Origin: Polyodon spathula
Taxonomy: Eukaryota; Chordata; Actinopteri; Acipenseriformes; Polyodontidae
NCBI RefSeq assembly: GCF_017654505.1
Contig: NC_054537.1
Location: 63,609,145-63,673,144, forward strand
Reading direction: 5' to 3'
DNA: 64,000 nucleotides
Shown here piece after piece: positions 1 to 11,439 of this stretch. Every line of letters begins with the position of its first letter. Position 1 is the first letter of the stretch. Under the pieces are notes generated by a model. The model had not been told where the DNA came from. It saw nothing but the letters and a program-made list of their open reading frames with translations, and made no database searches. Both the position numbers and the translations under genes were made by a program.

Positions 1-1453
1 AGATCCACAAAGACCACTGCTGTAGAATATATATATTTAGTGTTTACAAATAAAGTTGTAGCAAAATCTGAAATAGTTATTTTAGGATTTACATTGGAAT
101 AAAATGTTATGGAAATACATATGGTCGAAACGTTGGCTAACTTTAAGTTTACAAATGCTTCATGTGGCAATTGAAACTTCAAAGTAACTCTCACAAAAGC
201 CCCAAGGTTTTCATGTGCAAATCTAATTTCAGTCATTACTCATTGTAAGGGCTAAGATTACCACATCAGCCAGCATCTCTGCAATCTTGGACACTGGAAA
301 CTTATTCTTCCAAATGTTGTGATTTTCATAGCCAAAATCTTCTTTATTCTTGAAATTAATTTGGGATTCTGCTACTTATCTTGGTGCCTGCAGCTTTATC
401 AGGCCTTACCAATATATATTTTTTCAATGAAAAATAATTGTAGCTAAGTGAAGGTGTTACATAGGTCATTTTCAATTACTGTTGTGCATTTTTATGTCAT
501 CCTCTGAGGGGTTTAAAGCATGTCTTTTTGTCTCTATGTGTGTGTGTTACACATTCAGACTCCTGCAGGTGGGGCAAAGATAGAAAGCTGCTTGTGTAAA
601 AACAAGCTTTTTTGTAGTGTTTAGTGTGAAGGGATGTCAGTATGCCAATCACTTGCACATATGTTTAAAAAAAAGTTACATTGTAACTTCATGATCAATC
701 TATTTATATGTGTGTTTGCTACATTTCTGATTGAAAAATTTTCTTAAGCCGATGTAGGTAAAATAATCCTCAGAGGAGCCAAGGCAGGTACCCTGTACAT
801 CTGTATTTCAAACCTCCCTCCATAAACCCTGCTGAAAATGATGTCTTCCCAATGAGACCAAAAGGGGACACTGTGTGGCAAAATAGAGACAGTGTGTTTT
901 TTGTTTTGTAAAGAGACCACAGTTGTTTTTTTGAAGGTTGCACAACATTACACCATTTCAGATTTATGTATTTTAAAATTCAATATCAAAGGCAAATCCT
1001 TGAGATAAAATGACTGATATACTAGCATTCAACTGATGCACTGAATTCACACATGAAGAAAATCCAGTCCTGTCTTTACTAAGATCATCTATTTAACACA
1101 TTACAATGTTACAACCTTTATGTATAACTATATATTTATGGCGAGAGCTCTCTAATCAAGTCACTGAAAAGGCAACAAAAATAAATTGAAAAAATTAAGA
1201 CCACTGTACCTCTCTCCAGGTCATTGAAGACAATACACGCAGGTTTTCAACAGAACACATATATATTTGTATTACATTTTTGTGATATACTTTTGTTGCT
1301 TACAAATAACATTTATCCGTTTAATGCTTCAAATATTACATAACAATGCGTTTATCAATTTAGAGCAGAAATAAATATATTGCACTTAAAAAAAAAAAAA
1401 AAAACAATCTCATAATTCTAAATATATTGTACAGAATACATGATACTCATCTA
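1..1453. other. intergenic, downstream of TBX20
   Basis: AT-rich sequence without a convincing reading frame. It contains a short A run (1388-1404). No repeat family or gene was recognised. Confidence 0.5.
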
Positions 1454-2337
1454 TGGCAAGCCAAATGATCATTTAGAGATATCTTAAAATGCATTTTAAG
1501 ATATCTGTAAAACATTAAGAAATTTAATTACTGATATCTTTTTTTGATCTGTATTGTGCTGTTTCTAAGATATCTAAATTTAATTTAAAGATAGCTGTAA
1601 ATCATTTAGAGATATCTAAAAATGAAATAAAGATATCTCAAATTAATTTACAGATATCTTTAAATAATATGTAGATATCTGTAAACGTGGATTTTGAAAG
1701 CATGGAACACTAAATTGTTATTTAGAGATATCTTAAAATGCACTCTCTAAAAAGGGGCGCTGGGACTAGGGGTGTGGAAGCACCCCCTGGCTTTGTATGG
1801 CTTCCATCTTATACAGGGGTCACAGTTTTGTTCAATGGCTTTCAGCACCTCTACTTTAAAAATTGTTCCAGTGCCACTGTCTCGAAATCGTTTTAAGATA
1901 TCTCTAAATAACTTCCTTTTTATTTATAGATGTCTCTAAATGGACAGGAAGTGTGACAAAACATAAAGCATTTTCACAAGTAGTAATTTGGAGATAACTG
2001 TAAATGTAAATCCTGTTCATTTAAAGCTAGCTCTAAATAACAGTTTGGTTTACCGTGCCAGCAAAATCCCCATGGTTTACAGATATCTGCATATTATTTA
2101 AAGATATCTATAAATCAATTTGAGATGTTTTTAAATATCTCTAATTGATTTACATATATCTTTAAATTAATTTGAGATAGAGATATTATTTGTCTATTTT
2201 AAGATATCTGGAAAACTATCTATTGTTGATATCTTAAACTGATTTAGAAATATCTTTAAATATTTTTAGATATCTGAAAATGATTTAGAGATATCTTAAA
2301 ATATTTATATATCTCTAAATGATAATTTGGCTTGTCA
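1454..2337. mobile_element. TIR element packed with AGATATCT palindromes
   Basis: The ends are inverted repeats: the left reads TGGCAAGCCAAATGATCATT and the right, reverse-complemented, reads TGACAAGCCAAATTATCATT, both continuing into TAGAGATAT. TA dinucleotides flank both ends (1452-1453 and 2338-2339), consistent with a TA target duplication. The interior holds roughly 20 exact or near copies of the palindrome AGATATCT spaced about 20-40 bases apart within TTTA/TAAAT-rich sequence. There is no coding capacity. It resembles a large MITE or foldback element. It is interrupted by a younger hAT-type insertion at 1752-1879. Confidence 0.75.
1752..1879. mobile_element. 128-bp hAT-type MITE nested in the palindrome element
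   Basis: The left end AAGGGGCGCTGGGAC and the right end, reverse-complemented to CAGTGGCACTGGAAC, form a terminal inverted repeat of about 15 bases with four mismatches. It is bounded by 8-bp target duplications, TCTCTAAA (1744-1751) and TCTCGAAA (1880-1887), with one mismatch. An 8-bp duplication and a CAG..CTG-like end are hallmarks of the hAT superfamily. It is non-coding and GC-richer than its surroundings. Confidence 0.75.
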
Positions 2338-2674
2338 TACTCCTCATACTGTATATCTAAACACAGTGAATGCGCTCATGCACAAACCTGGTGCAACAGT
2401 GGTACTGTACATTCCAGTTGAGAGGTATAACATTAATCTGCATGAAACAATGCTTTGGTTTGGAGAATCAAAGTGTTTCTATCTATCCTGTGTTTTAAAA
2501 GCAGAAAAAATATGTATTTCCTTGAAATGAAATACTTGTAATGCGGCACAATAAAAGTCAGAAACTACAGAGAAGAAATTTGTGCAGAACATCCCTTGTG
2601 AAAAGCAGTTTGCCAAGTATAATCAGCATGGTGGTAAAAATTGTCAATATACTTTTAGTTTTTTTACGTGTTGT

Positions 2675-2731
<57 letters not shown>
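2675..2731. repeat. 57-base poly-G run
   Basis: An uninterrupted G homopolymer, C on the other strand. It can form G-quadruplexes, and its length in an assembly is unreliable. Confidence 0.95.
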
Positions 2732-2732
<1 letters not shown>

Positions 2733-2812
2733 AATTAATGTATATAAAGTATTTTATTAACTTTCACGTAAACATGAAATGTGGTTACTTTACACATCAA
2801 AGAGAATACTTT

Positions 2813-2815
<3 letters not shown>

Positions 2816-2882
<67 letters not shown>
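2816..2882. repeat. (TA)n microsatellite
   Basis: About 33 uninterrupted TA units, self-complementary. Confidence 0.95.
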
Positions 2883-3989
2883 CATTACAAAAGTGGCCAC
2901 CTGAGTCTGATACAGTAAAGAGTCCTCACTGCCCTGATTGTTAGTTTAAGAGATCTGAGATTCCGAGCATCACTAATGAAACGTATTAGCCTGGCATTCA
3001 GACATTTAGACTGAAGTATTCTTTTCAATATCTGAAAAAAGCGTATCTTTTTTACTAGGAATTATTGGTAGAATGCCAACATTACAAAATGTGTAGGTGG
3101 GGAAGGGTTCATATACTATATTTGTAGAGGATTCATATCCTGCTTCATGCCTAGGATAAGATTATGAAAATGGCCCGTGCACAAACAAACCTCACTGCAC
3201 TGTCTGCCTATTTGTTATACAAGACCTCTGATGCAAGGTGGCCTCTGTTGCCTAGCTCCCAAATATGTACATCTAACCTTACATGAAATGTCTTGATTTG
3301 CTGGGTAAAACATATGCCTTCAATATCATAACAGAAGTTTGTGTATTTTGGGTCTGTTAATCTCAGTATATAAAATGGACATGCACTTAACAACAAAGTC
3401 TTAGGTGTGTGTTTTTTTATTCTCTGGAAATGTCCAGAGCAAAGTGTTGATGTTTTTGACATTTTCAGTTATTGCTGGAGCTCCACCAATAAAAGATTAA
3501 CAGGACTCCAGTTTAGGAACATCTGAAATTGTACTTAAAATAGTGACTGACAGTGACGTGCATACTGCAAACCTGTCCTGAGCATAACAATGTTACAATG
3601 AAATATAAATCTGGTACAAGTGACTGTTACCTTTGTGAGAGTTCCACATCATACAAAATAGAAAGAACAAAAAAAGCCTCAATTTAAAATACTAACATAA
3701 GCAGAAATGCAAATGATTTACATGTGAACATACATTTGTACTTCAGTCATTAGGCTTGAACATGATTCTCATTATACTGGGCTGATACCTGATAATTCTG
3801 CATATGCTCTGTAGTGCATTTTATTTTTAACAAAATTACCTATATAGAAATCTCCTGCAGCAAACAAAAAAAAAAAAAAACATTTTTAATTATATAATGT
3901 TATCTAACTTCTTTTTTTGTTCCCCTCAGGACAAAGCTTTGCAAATGTTTCCAGTGACCTTCCCGTTGTGTTTAAATCCTTCAATTCAG
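2883..3989. other. intergenic, nothing recognised
   Basis: No gene, RNA or repeat family was recognised apart from a short A run near 3868-3882. Short open frames here lack any family signature. Confidence 0.5.
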
Positions 3990-4459
3990 ATTACAGGTAG
4001 GCTCTGTATAATAACACTTCATGTCTGTCTTTAATGAGCTGTTTACTGACTATGGTAGTCTTGGTGCAGGTCATCCTTCCGCTCCAAATGAAATGAGCAC
4101 TTAATCTATAGCTTTTTTCTAGCCGTACACACAGAAGAGCCTGACAAAAAAAGTCCTTGAAATGAGCTGATGAACAGCAAAGAGCTTTCCAGGGTGAAGA
4201 CACACAACCTTTCCAGTGGGCTGTGGGAACAGCTTCTTCTGTTCTCCACACGCGAGAACAGCATGCTTCTTCTATGGCACATCATTGGGAGGGGCATTTT
4301 ACATTGATACAATCCCTTGACTGAAAATGCACTTGTTATTCTTCTTCATGAGGCTTGTCCCAATTCATCTGGGTCCATTTTTTTTCTTTGCTTTATTACC
4401 TTTTCATTGATCATTTAAACAGCGTATTTACAACAAGAATCGGTGTTCCCTCGAGGCAG
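3990..4459 (-). other. TBX20: probable TBX20 3' untranslated region (approximate)
   Basis: This is low-repeat sequence directly after the stop codon, read on the minus strand. A possible AATAAA signal lies at 4392-4397, only about 65 bases past the stop, and an ATTAAA lies near 4030-4035. Which signal, if either, is used cannot be told from sequence alone. The lower boundary is a guess based on where repeat-free sequence fades. Confidence 0.4.
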
Positions 4460-4800
4460 TCATACAAAAGGTGTCATCACTGTGGAGGTGTGGCGCAGTC
4501 CCTGGATCGCAGCATAAGGCCCTTGTTGAAAGTAATGATGGTACCTGGGCATGTGGAAAGAGGGGAAGGTGGGTCCGCTTCCCTGCATGGAGCTGGCCAA
4601 GGCCGACGGGGTAAGGGGCATGCCCAGACGGCTGTAGGGGGGCAGCGAGCCCTGGATGGGATGAGGGAGGGCGTTGCTAATGGATGCTGTGCTGGTGCCA
4701 ATGGCTGACAGGGACTGGGGGTGCTGGAACCCAGAGAAACCAGTGGCTGTCGTCACCCAGGAGCTCAGGGACAGGTTATCTGATGCCGTGAAAGCCGAGC
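4460..4800 (-). CDS. TBX20: TBX20 exon 8 (C-terminus and stop, residues 328-440)
   Basis: The acceptor is cctctcag followed by GCTCGGC. It encodes the C-terminal regulatory region, starting GSAFTASDNLSLSSWVTT, through FQHPQSLSAIGTSTASI, SLPPYSRLGMPLTPSALA, SFHMPRYHHYFQQGPYAA, and ends MTPFV followed by TGA at 4462-4460. The end is identical to the human terminus as I recall it. In the family this region carries both activation and repression functions. Confidence 0.97.
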
Positions 4801-5067
4801 CTGAGAGGGGACATGAGTGCTAAAGTGAAACTGTCAGAAAGAAGTCTTTATCAAATGTTTGTCAATTTCAATCAAATCAATATTATTACATCATATAATA
4901 TATAATCTCAATCACAGTTTTTAACTGGAAGTTATCTTGTAGGAATTGCAGCTATCAGCATATCCATTATGAAATGATATTTACTGTGGCATACAGGTTT
5001 ACACGGTTGCTTTATATTGTGAGCGGAATGTATGCAGTTGCTTTGCTGTGTTTTTAATGTTTCTTAC
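4801..5067 (-). other. TBX20: TBX20 intron 7
   Basis: A 267-base intron with donor gtaagaa and acceptor ctctcag. Nothing else was recognised. Confidence 0.9.
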
Positions 5068-5180
5068 CTCTGCTGTGCATTGTGTGGCTCTCATCTACTA
5101 GACCGTCATCCTCCCCCGTGTAGGTCCGGATTGGCGATCGCGCGTAAGAGTGCTTGTGGATCAAACTCTCAACACTTTCC
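5068..5180 (-). CDS. TBX20: TBX20 exon 7 (residues 290-327)
   Basis: The acceptor is tgttgtag followed by GGAAAGTG, and the donor is AGCAGAG followed by gtaagaa. It encodes RESVESLIHKHSYARSPIRT and then YTGEDDGLVDESHTMHSR. The HSYARSPIRTY segment just after the T-box is characteristic of Tbx20. The phase fits exon 8. Confidence 0.95.
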
Positions 5181-5479
5181 CTACAACAGAAACAAAAAAC
5201 AAATACAAATAAATCTCTTTGAACCACTGACATACTTACTAGCAGTAAATTTAATGACATACAGTTGGACCTGTATTACTGGCCACTTTCATAGAACGAT
5301 CACCTGTCTGAACAGACCACTTTGAGGATTTCGTATGTAAATATTTTCTCCATGTCAAATTACTTGTCTCGAATGGTTATTTTACCAATGCATCACCATA
5401 GCCCACTGATGCAGCTAATTTTATTCATATTTTATATTCATATTTTATTCATATATGTGTACATGTGTACTATATATGT

Positions 5480-6297
5480 TTGATCCTTGTCCAACATTCT
5501 TTTTTTGCTTTGCAGTTTCTCATATTGTTAAATACTATTAGGGAAGTTACTAAAGTATCTTTTTACCATTTGAGAAATATAGCCGAACTTAGACCGATTA
5601 TTTCCGTATTTGATGCTGACAGACTAATGCATGCCTTTGTTTCATCTAGAATTGATAATTGTAATGCACTTTTTTCTGATGTCCCAAAATGTGTGGTATC
5701 CCGCTTGCAGCTTGTTCAGAACACTGCCGCTAGAATTCTGACTAAAACCAGGAAAAGTGAATATATTACCCCTGTTTTGGCCTCTTTCAATTGGCTCCCT
5801 GTGCAGTACAGAATTGGTATTAAGATTTTCCTGTTAACTTACAAGGCCCTAAATGAATCAGCACCTAGTTATGTGCAGCAGTTACTGATCATGTATCTTC
5901 CAAACCTCACTCTGAGATCACAGGGTGTGGGGCTGCTGGTTATTCCTAGGGCCAACAAAAGCAACACGGGAGGTAGTGCTTTTCCTTAAGCTCCTAAATC
6001 ATGGAATACTCTGCCTTTGTTTGTCAGGGAAGCTGGGACTGTTACAGTTTTCAAGTCAAGACTAAAAATGCACTTTTATAAAATGGCTTTCTTATCTTAG
6101 TGGGTTTTAATGTAAGTTTAAAATTGCTGCTTTTGTATTATTATGTGTATACTGTTATTTAAATGGTCTGACTGTGGCAGTTGTATGTGTGACATGCTAT
6201 ATAAATGTATTGTGGTTTGTTCTTTTTTTCTGCTATGTACTGTACAGTGCTTTGCAATACTTTTGTATAAAAATCGCTATATAAATGCAATATATAT
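5480..6297 (+). mobile_element. L2-like LINE, 3' part of reverse transcriptase and 3' end
   Basis: A frame up to 5989 shows the C-terminal end of a non-LTR reverse transcriptase: FVSSRIDNCNALFSDVP, then RLQLVQNTAARILTKT, ITPVLASFNWLPVQYRI, FLLTYKALNESAPSYV and LRSQGVGLLVIPRA. After a frameshift near 5985-5990 it continues as APKSWNTLPLFVREAG..FKSRLKMHFYK and stops at 6098-6100. The end tgtataaaaatcgctatata is typical of fish L2-clade 3' ends and runs into an AT microsatellite. It is 5'-truncated and opposite in sense to TBX20. The clade is assigned from memory of related fish elements. Confidence 0.8.
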
Positions 6298-6304
6298 ATG
6301 GCCT

Positions 6305-6361
6305 ATATTAATATATATATATATATATATATAATATTGAATATATATCTATATATATATA
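6305..6361. repeat. AT-rich microsatellite at LINE 3' end
   Basis: Interrupted TA/AT units directly follow the LINE end, as expected for a tail-primed insertion or its later expansion. Confidence 0.85.
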
Positions 6362-6834
6362 ATATAATCACCTATGGTCTTTGTACACAGACACAGTGGA
6401 CTGGTCTTTGTAATACACAGACACATAAACAGAGTGTGCTTCAGTTCTCTAAATGCATTACCCATGGATTAGGCTTTGAAACAGTGCTCTTTCAAATCCC
6501 GGGGAACAATGTTTTATATTATAAAAGCTATATATTCACATCACTCTAGTTATTAGGTTAGGAAAGTGCAATTTCTGTCAGCGTACAATATAAATATGGG
6601 TGTTTTTATCTTGGATCTTTTCAGAAACAGCCTCGGTGGGCAGCTGATATGGGCTGTTTTCAATCAGTTACAGCAATCAATTGAATTACATTTTGTTTTA
6701 GTGCAGTAACTGACTCCAGACTAATACCATTTCTTCAAGTCTCTAAAGATCCATTGATCAGATTTAATTCCTACCCCAGCATGGGTGGTTGTTGTTGTTG
6801 TTTTGTTTTGGTTTTTATTTATTTATTATTTTTT

Positions 6835-6836
<2 letters not shown>

Positions 6837-6872
<36 letters not shown>
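6837..6872. repeat. 36-base poly-G run
   Basis: A G homopolymer following a T-rich stretch, inside TBX20 intron 6. Confidence 0.95.
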
Positions 6873-6874
<2 letters not shown>

Positions 6875-8753
6875 GTTGAAGAGACTATTAATTCACAAAC
6901 TCCCTCCCATTAATAAGTGTCAGTGTTGGTAGGTATTATTGATCCCCGCTGTCATTGAAATGATTATTGCATAAAGACCAGGCTTTAGGCTAGTATTAAG
7001 TATGTCCTAAAGGCTTCCATCTAAGCTGACAGAGGTGCATCAAACAGTGGCATTGCTAGGATTTTCCTAAAGTGGAGTCATGTTAGAACAAGGATGCATA
7101 AATCCGGTCCTGTGAATTTCAAGTGCTCTCGGATTTTTAGGTATCATTAAATGATTAAGACTGATGAAATGATTAAGACCTGGGAGGAGCTTAGATCATG
7201 TCAGTTAAGTAATTTGGAGTAAAGTAGGAGACAAACTCTAGCACAATTACAAAATTGAATTTAAATGGCAGAGAACAAATATTAACAGAGAGATGACAGG
7301 CCTTGGATGAAACAATGTTTTCAAACCTGAAGATTTTTTAACTGCGAAATGTGTAGTAGGTGTAAGCACAGGCGTGATTTTCACAGGGGACTGTCCCCCT
7401 CACTTTATCAACGATGGGTAATGTCCCCCTCACATTGCAGGAGTACTAAAACTTTTATTTCACAATGGGTAGAATCAGTAGTCAGTATAGGGAAGAAAAT
7501 GGGATTGGATCCGGGATCACTGGAGCAGGATCATGAGATGGTGTTTTACTATGAGGATCTGGATCAGACTCCACTGATCCGTAATGTTGATCCTATCCTG
7601 GAGCTCCACACACCTTAACTAGAGAAACTGACCAATGAGAACTGAACATACGTGGCCTGTAGTTTAAAGACCCCATCTGACAAATTTGTATATAGCCTGA
7701 GATCACAGCAATGCTGGGGGAGAATGGCCAACAGATGGACAAAGATAGAGGAGGATGCACTACACTGCTGTAACCAAAACACAGGAAAATGGTTTAATTT
7801 GTAATTGTCATAGCTCGTGTTATTTACTAATGTTATCACACTGAGGTGTCTGTCTACTTACAGTTTAATTTTTCATTTTCAATTGAAACAGTAAACTTAA
7901 AACAACAGAATGACATGTGTGTCTTGTGCAAATAAATATACACATCAATAAAACCTGAATACAGTACCTATAATTTTATTTTATACCAAATTAATCTCAA
8001 CATTTACTGATTCTAAATTATTTTGCATGTTGAAATACATTGCACAGATTCTCGCATCGCTATTTATCAATGTTCCAAAAACTTGGCCACATTTTACTAA
8101 ACACTTTTAAACTAATAAATAAACAATTACCATAATGAACATTATTGTATTCATCATAGTAAAGTTGAGTTCTTACCTGTAAACAGGAACACATTTAAAG
8201 TTTGAATTGTCTGGAGCCTGGTGTTATTTACATTATCGTCAATACACTGTGGTTTGAGTTTCAAGCTACATCTGCATATTTGAAGTGGATGGGAGCTGAA
8301 AATTTTAAAAACACCCTTTTCTTATACCAATACAGTTTCATTTTAACAGTATTTATCTTAAGTATTTAAATTGTGGGGAAATCACAACGTAAATCTATTT
8401 CAAGGTGAATTCTCATTAAATCTGCATTACGCCACACTTGCTGTAGTACTCATAGCGTTGAGCAGGGGCTGGTTATACTAAAGGGATCTGATCCTGGATC
8501 CAGGCTCCGATCTGAGCAGAGCTTCAGTGCTCTTCGAAGACTAAAGACATGGCTTCGTAATTCCATGACTCAGAAGCATCACTCATGAACACAGTGTGCC
8601 AACAATGTATTGTTTTGAATCACTGCCGCAGGAATGTCTTCGGATCTTTTAATTAGACATACAAGGGATGCAATGTTTTGTTATATTTGTTTATAACATA
8701 TTTTATTATTTCAGAAAGAATAATCCTCATGCATGCACCAGCTACAGAAGCTG

Positions 8754-8773
8754 CCCCCCCCCCCCCCCCCCCC

Positions 8774-8806
<33 letters not shown>
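8754..8806. repeat. poly-C run followed by (CA)n
   Basis: Twenty C residues (8754-8773), then about 15 CA units to 8806, within TBX20 intron 6. Confidence 0.95.
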
Positions 8807-8808
<2 letters not shown>

Positions 8809-9571
8809 TTGGGTGTAAGCACTGTAAAGTTCAAAGTAGGAATTTTTTGCTCTGGGGGAATAATAAATAAATAAATACTCCAGGATCTTTCGATATTAAA
8901 TCAGGTTTAGGTGGTTGTATTGTCAGTGATATTAATAGAATGTAGTATTTTAATTCCAACAATTTGCTAGTTGGAAAGAAATAAACAAAGACAATAAATA
9001 AAGATACATGCTTGTTATAATTCCCATAAGTCTCATGAAACCATTGTGTTTACAATGGGAATAACATCCCATTGTAATCTAAATCCACAGTGGTAATGGG
9101 ATTTTAACACATTACCATAATCATTTCACACCCTTTTATGCTATTCCCATGCTTCAACAATGACTACCTATGCATTGCTATTCATCTACCAAAGTAGCAT
9201 GGTGACATATTTTTGCATGTGATTTTCTTTGTTACCTTGCAACACAGCATTTACTAATATGATAATCTGCAGTTTAAATAAACAGGAAAAATGCAAAACA
9301 GCAGTGTTTTTATAATTTGGGGTAAACAAAAGATTACATTTGTTCACCATGTCATGGTGTCAAAAAGCAAGGGTTGTTGACTTGGACATTAGTTGTCTTT
9401 CTAAATAACGCTGTACATTGTCAATGAGGACTGAATCAGCTGTCAGGACAGAAGTGCTAATGATCAACAAAGCTATGTCCAAAGTAGGACCTCTGCATCT
9501 GTTACAGTAATGATGGCCTTTACAGTCACTTTATCTTATCTGGAGGAAGAAAACCCAGTAATTCCCAGTAC

Positions 9572-9648
9572 CTCTCTATGTCAGTGAGTCTGGAGGAGTC
9601 CCTGAATCCTTTTGCAAAGGGGTTGCTGTCAATTTTCAGCTTGGTTAT
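9572..9648 (-). CDS. TBX20: TBX20 exon 6 (end of T-box, residues 265-289)
   Basis: The acceptor is gttgcag followed by ATAACCAAG, and the donor is GAGAG followed by gtactg. It encodes ITKLKIDSNPFAKGFRDSSR and then LTDIER. The NPFAKGFR block is the C-terminal T-box recognition region, which is diagnostic of the family. At 77 bases this is the shortest exon. Confidence 0.96.
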
Positions 9649-9882
9649 CTGCAACGTACAGCAAAAACAGGTGGATCAACAACTTACAAAAAAAAAAGCA
9701 ATTAGTGACACTAATAAACAGAAATTAACCAGAAAGCCCTTGTGGCTGTACCCAACAAGTACCCAACAAGTGAACAGTAGCATTATAAAATACAGTGGTG
9801 AATGAATTCTGATATATATATGGTGCCAGCATGAACCACTTGTTGGATACAGCACCCAGGAGACGAAAAACAAAAAGCCCTA

Positions 9883-9996
9883 TTTACTGGTACATGTCGA
9901 AGTAAAGCGCTGTCATGTTTATTTCAGAATGACATTCGTCATTAGCCAAAGGCAACTGGTTATTCTTGAGATTTACCAGTAAATGTCTGAAGTAAA

Positions 9997-9999
<3 letters not shown>
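9883..9999. mobile_element. MITE relic, family A (copy 1)
   Basis: The block TTTACTGGTACATGTCGAAG at 9883 is repeated in direct orientation as ATTTACCAGTAAATGTCTGA at 9971. The internal segment catgtttatttcaga is the reverse complement of a segment near 49493-49507. The same modules (cttgagattta, ggtaaatgtc, gaagtaaa) recur at 49444-49547, so both loci carry the same short inverted-repeat family. There is no coding content. Confidence 0.6.
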
Positions 10000-10063
<64 letters not shown>

Positions 10064-10067
10064 ATAT
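9999..10067. repeat. (AT)n microsatellite
   Basis: About 34 AT units with one phase slip near 10052. It begins exactly at the end of the MITE relic. Confidence 0.95.
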
Positions 10068-10177
10068 GTATGATAGGGTGATCCACACTAGGTGACAAAA
10101 TAAAAATGTTATTTTTATTTTTTTAAGGATCTGGGAAAAAATTACTTTTAGTTGCAAAATCAAATTTGGATTAAACA

Positions 10178-10178
<1 letters not shown>

Positions 10179-10244
<66 letters not shown>

Positions 10245-10259
10245 TATATATATATATAT
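10179..10259. repeat. (AT)n microsatellite
   Basis: About 40 AT units with one interruption (atact) near 10244. Confidence 0.95.
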
Positions 10260-10432
10260 GTTTCAACTACAAGCCTTTGCCTTAGGTCTGCAACATAAAC
10301 AAGTGTACATAACCTTAAACAAAACAAGTTTATTTAGAAGTCTTCCATGAAAATTGCATTTGTTAATGACTGCTGGTTAATGCATACATTTCAAATGTCC
10401 TTTGAGCTTTAATGTTAGATGGCAAGACTTAC

Positions 10433-10591
10433 AAGCTGGTTTTGGTAGGCTGTGACTGCTGTGAACACAGTCTCAGTAAAGATAAAGGTCCTGAATTCTT
10501 CGGATTTGAGGTTGAGCAGGGATGCTGTGTGATCTTTCTTTTTTATGATGTGAACCCGGGGCTGGTATTTGTGCATTGAGTTTAAAATAAT
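10433..10591 (-). CDS. TBX20: TBX20 exon 5 (T-box, residues 212-264)
   Basis: The acceptor is ctctgcag followed by ATTATTTTA, and the donor is CAGCTT followed by gtaagt. It encodes exactly 53 codons: [20 protein letters not shown], then the [18 protein letters not shown] segment and [10 protein letters not shown]. Residue 250 is Thr (FIFTETVF), where the human protein and many T-box proteins, as I recall them, have Pro. The TAYQNQ segment is a conserved DNA-binding part of the T-box. Confidence 0.96.
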
Positions 10592-10771
10592 CTGCAGAGA
10601 GAGAACCGATAAAGGATTGTTACAATGCAATACAACACAATAAAATAAGCATGATATTGGTTCTACGCCACCTAACCTTAACAGTTTTCCAGAGAAAACA
10701 TGTCAAACCTAAACCCTCTGATGCCACTGGTCTAGCAGTCATGTTTTGACTTGCCTGACAATTTCAATAAA

Positions 10772-10910
10772 ATGTACAATGCAACCAGGAATCAGCTGTC
10801 TCTGATAGCTTTCTTGTGACAGCTGAGATTAATGAGTGGGCCCAGCTTTCTTTAATAAGACCCAGTCCTCCTGATAAGTCATGTCAGTCAGGGGGCATAA
10901 AAAATTGTGT
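10772..10910. promoter_or_regulatory. candidate conserved intronic element (intron 4, proximal)
   Basis: Moderate-GC, repeat-free sequence with clustered plausible factor sites: two cagctg E-boxes, a ctgataag GATA motif, an attaatga homeodomain core and ttctttaataag. Such density in a developmental gene intron suggests an enhancer. Conservation could not be tested here. Confidence 0.35.
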
Positions 10911-11439
10911 TTGTGTCAACAGATGTGGTTATTTCAAGCGAAAAGTATAAAAAGAGTCAGTTGTAACATGCTACTGAAAATGTGCTCTACAATTTACATA
11001 TCTTTAACCATCTGTTATCCCTCTGGTGTTATATAATACATTTAACCTGTGTTGTGAAAGATTTCACAAAAAGGTGTTACTTTATACTAAACTTAATAAA
11101 ATAGGGTCGTGTTCACAAAGCATTACAACTGTGCTAAATATGCACTTTTCTTCTTTTTTTTTTAACTTGTAAAACTAAACTGAACTAGCTAAAAACAACT
11201 AGGATGAATGCAGGAGCTCTCAAAACAACATTCCAGAGTTGGTTGTTTAGATATTTTTAACCTCAGTTTTCAGTTCATTTTTTTTTTTCAATAGGTAAAA
11301 GCATTTGCTTTTTTTTCAGTTAAGCCATCGATATAATTAACACAACGAGTTCAGTAAGAAAAACTCGCCTCTTGAATGCTACAGGGTGCTTTGAACTGGC
11401 ATTCAACAGGTACAGTACTGTGTATTAGTAATGTAACAC

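Larger units (their letters stand above)
5181..9571 (-). other. TBX20: TBX20 intron 6
   Basis: The largest coding intron (4391 bases). It holds an L2-like LINE end in the opposite orientation (about 5480-6297), an AT tract, a G run, a C run with a CA repeat, and otherwise unremarkable AT-rich sequence. An open frame at 7349-7618 on the plus strand (89 codons) matches nothing I know. Confidence 0.85.
9649..10432 (-). other. TBX20: TBX20 intron 5
   Basis: A 784-base intron with donor gtaagt. It is largely filled by a MITE relic (9883-9999) and two TA microsatellites. Confidence 0.9.

Noticed and set aside
1450..2340. CRISPR-like array interpretation of the AGATATCT repeats
   Set aside because: Repeats are 8-base palindromes at irregular spacing inside inverted ends in a vertebrate genome. 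There are no unique spacers of constant length and no cas genes.
2541..2944. Open frames spanning the poly-G and TA arrays
   Set aside because: They exist only because homopolymers and TA repeats lack stop codons in some frames (poly-Gly and Tyr-Ile peptides).
4355..4708. A 117-codon plus-strand frame over TBX20 exon 8
   Set aside because: It is the antisense shadow of the conserved C-terminal exon.
7349..7618. An 89-codon frame in TBX20 intron 6
   Set aside because: No family signature, splice context or codon pattern supports it.
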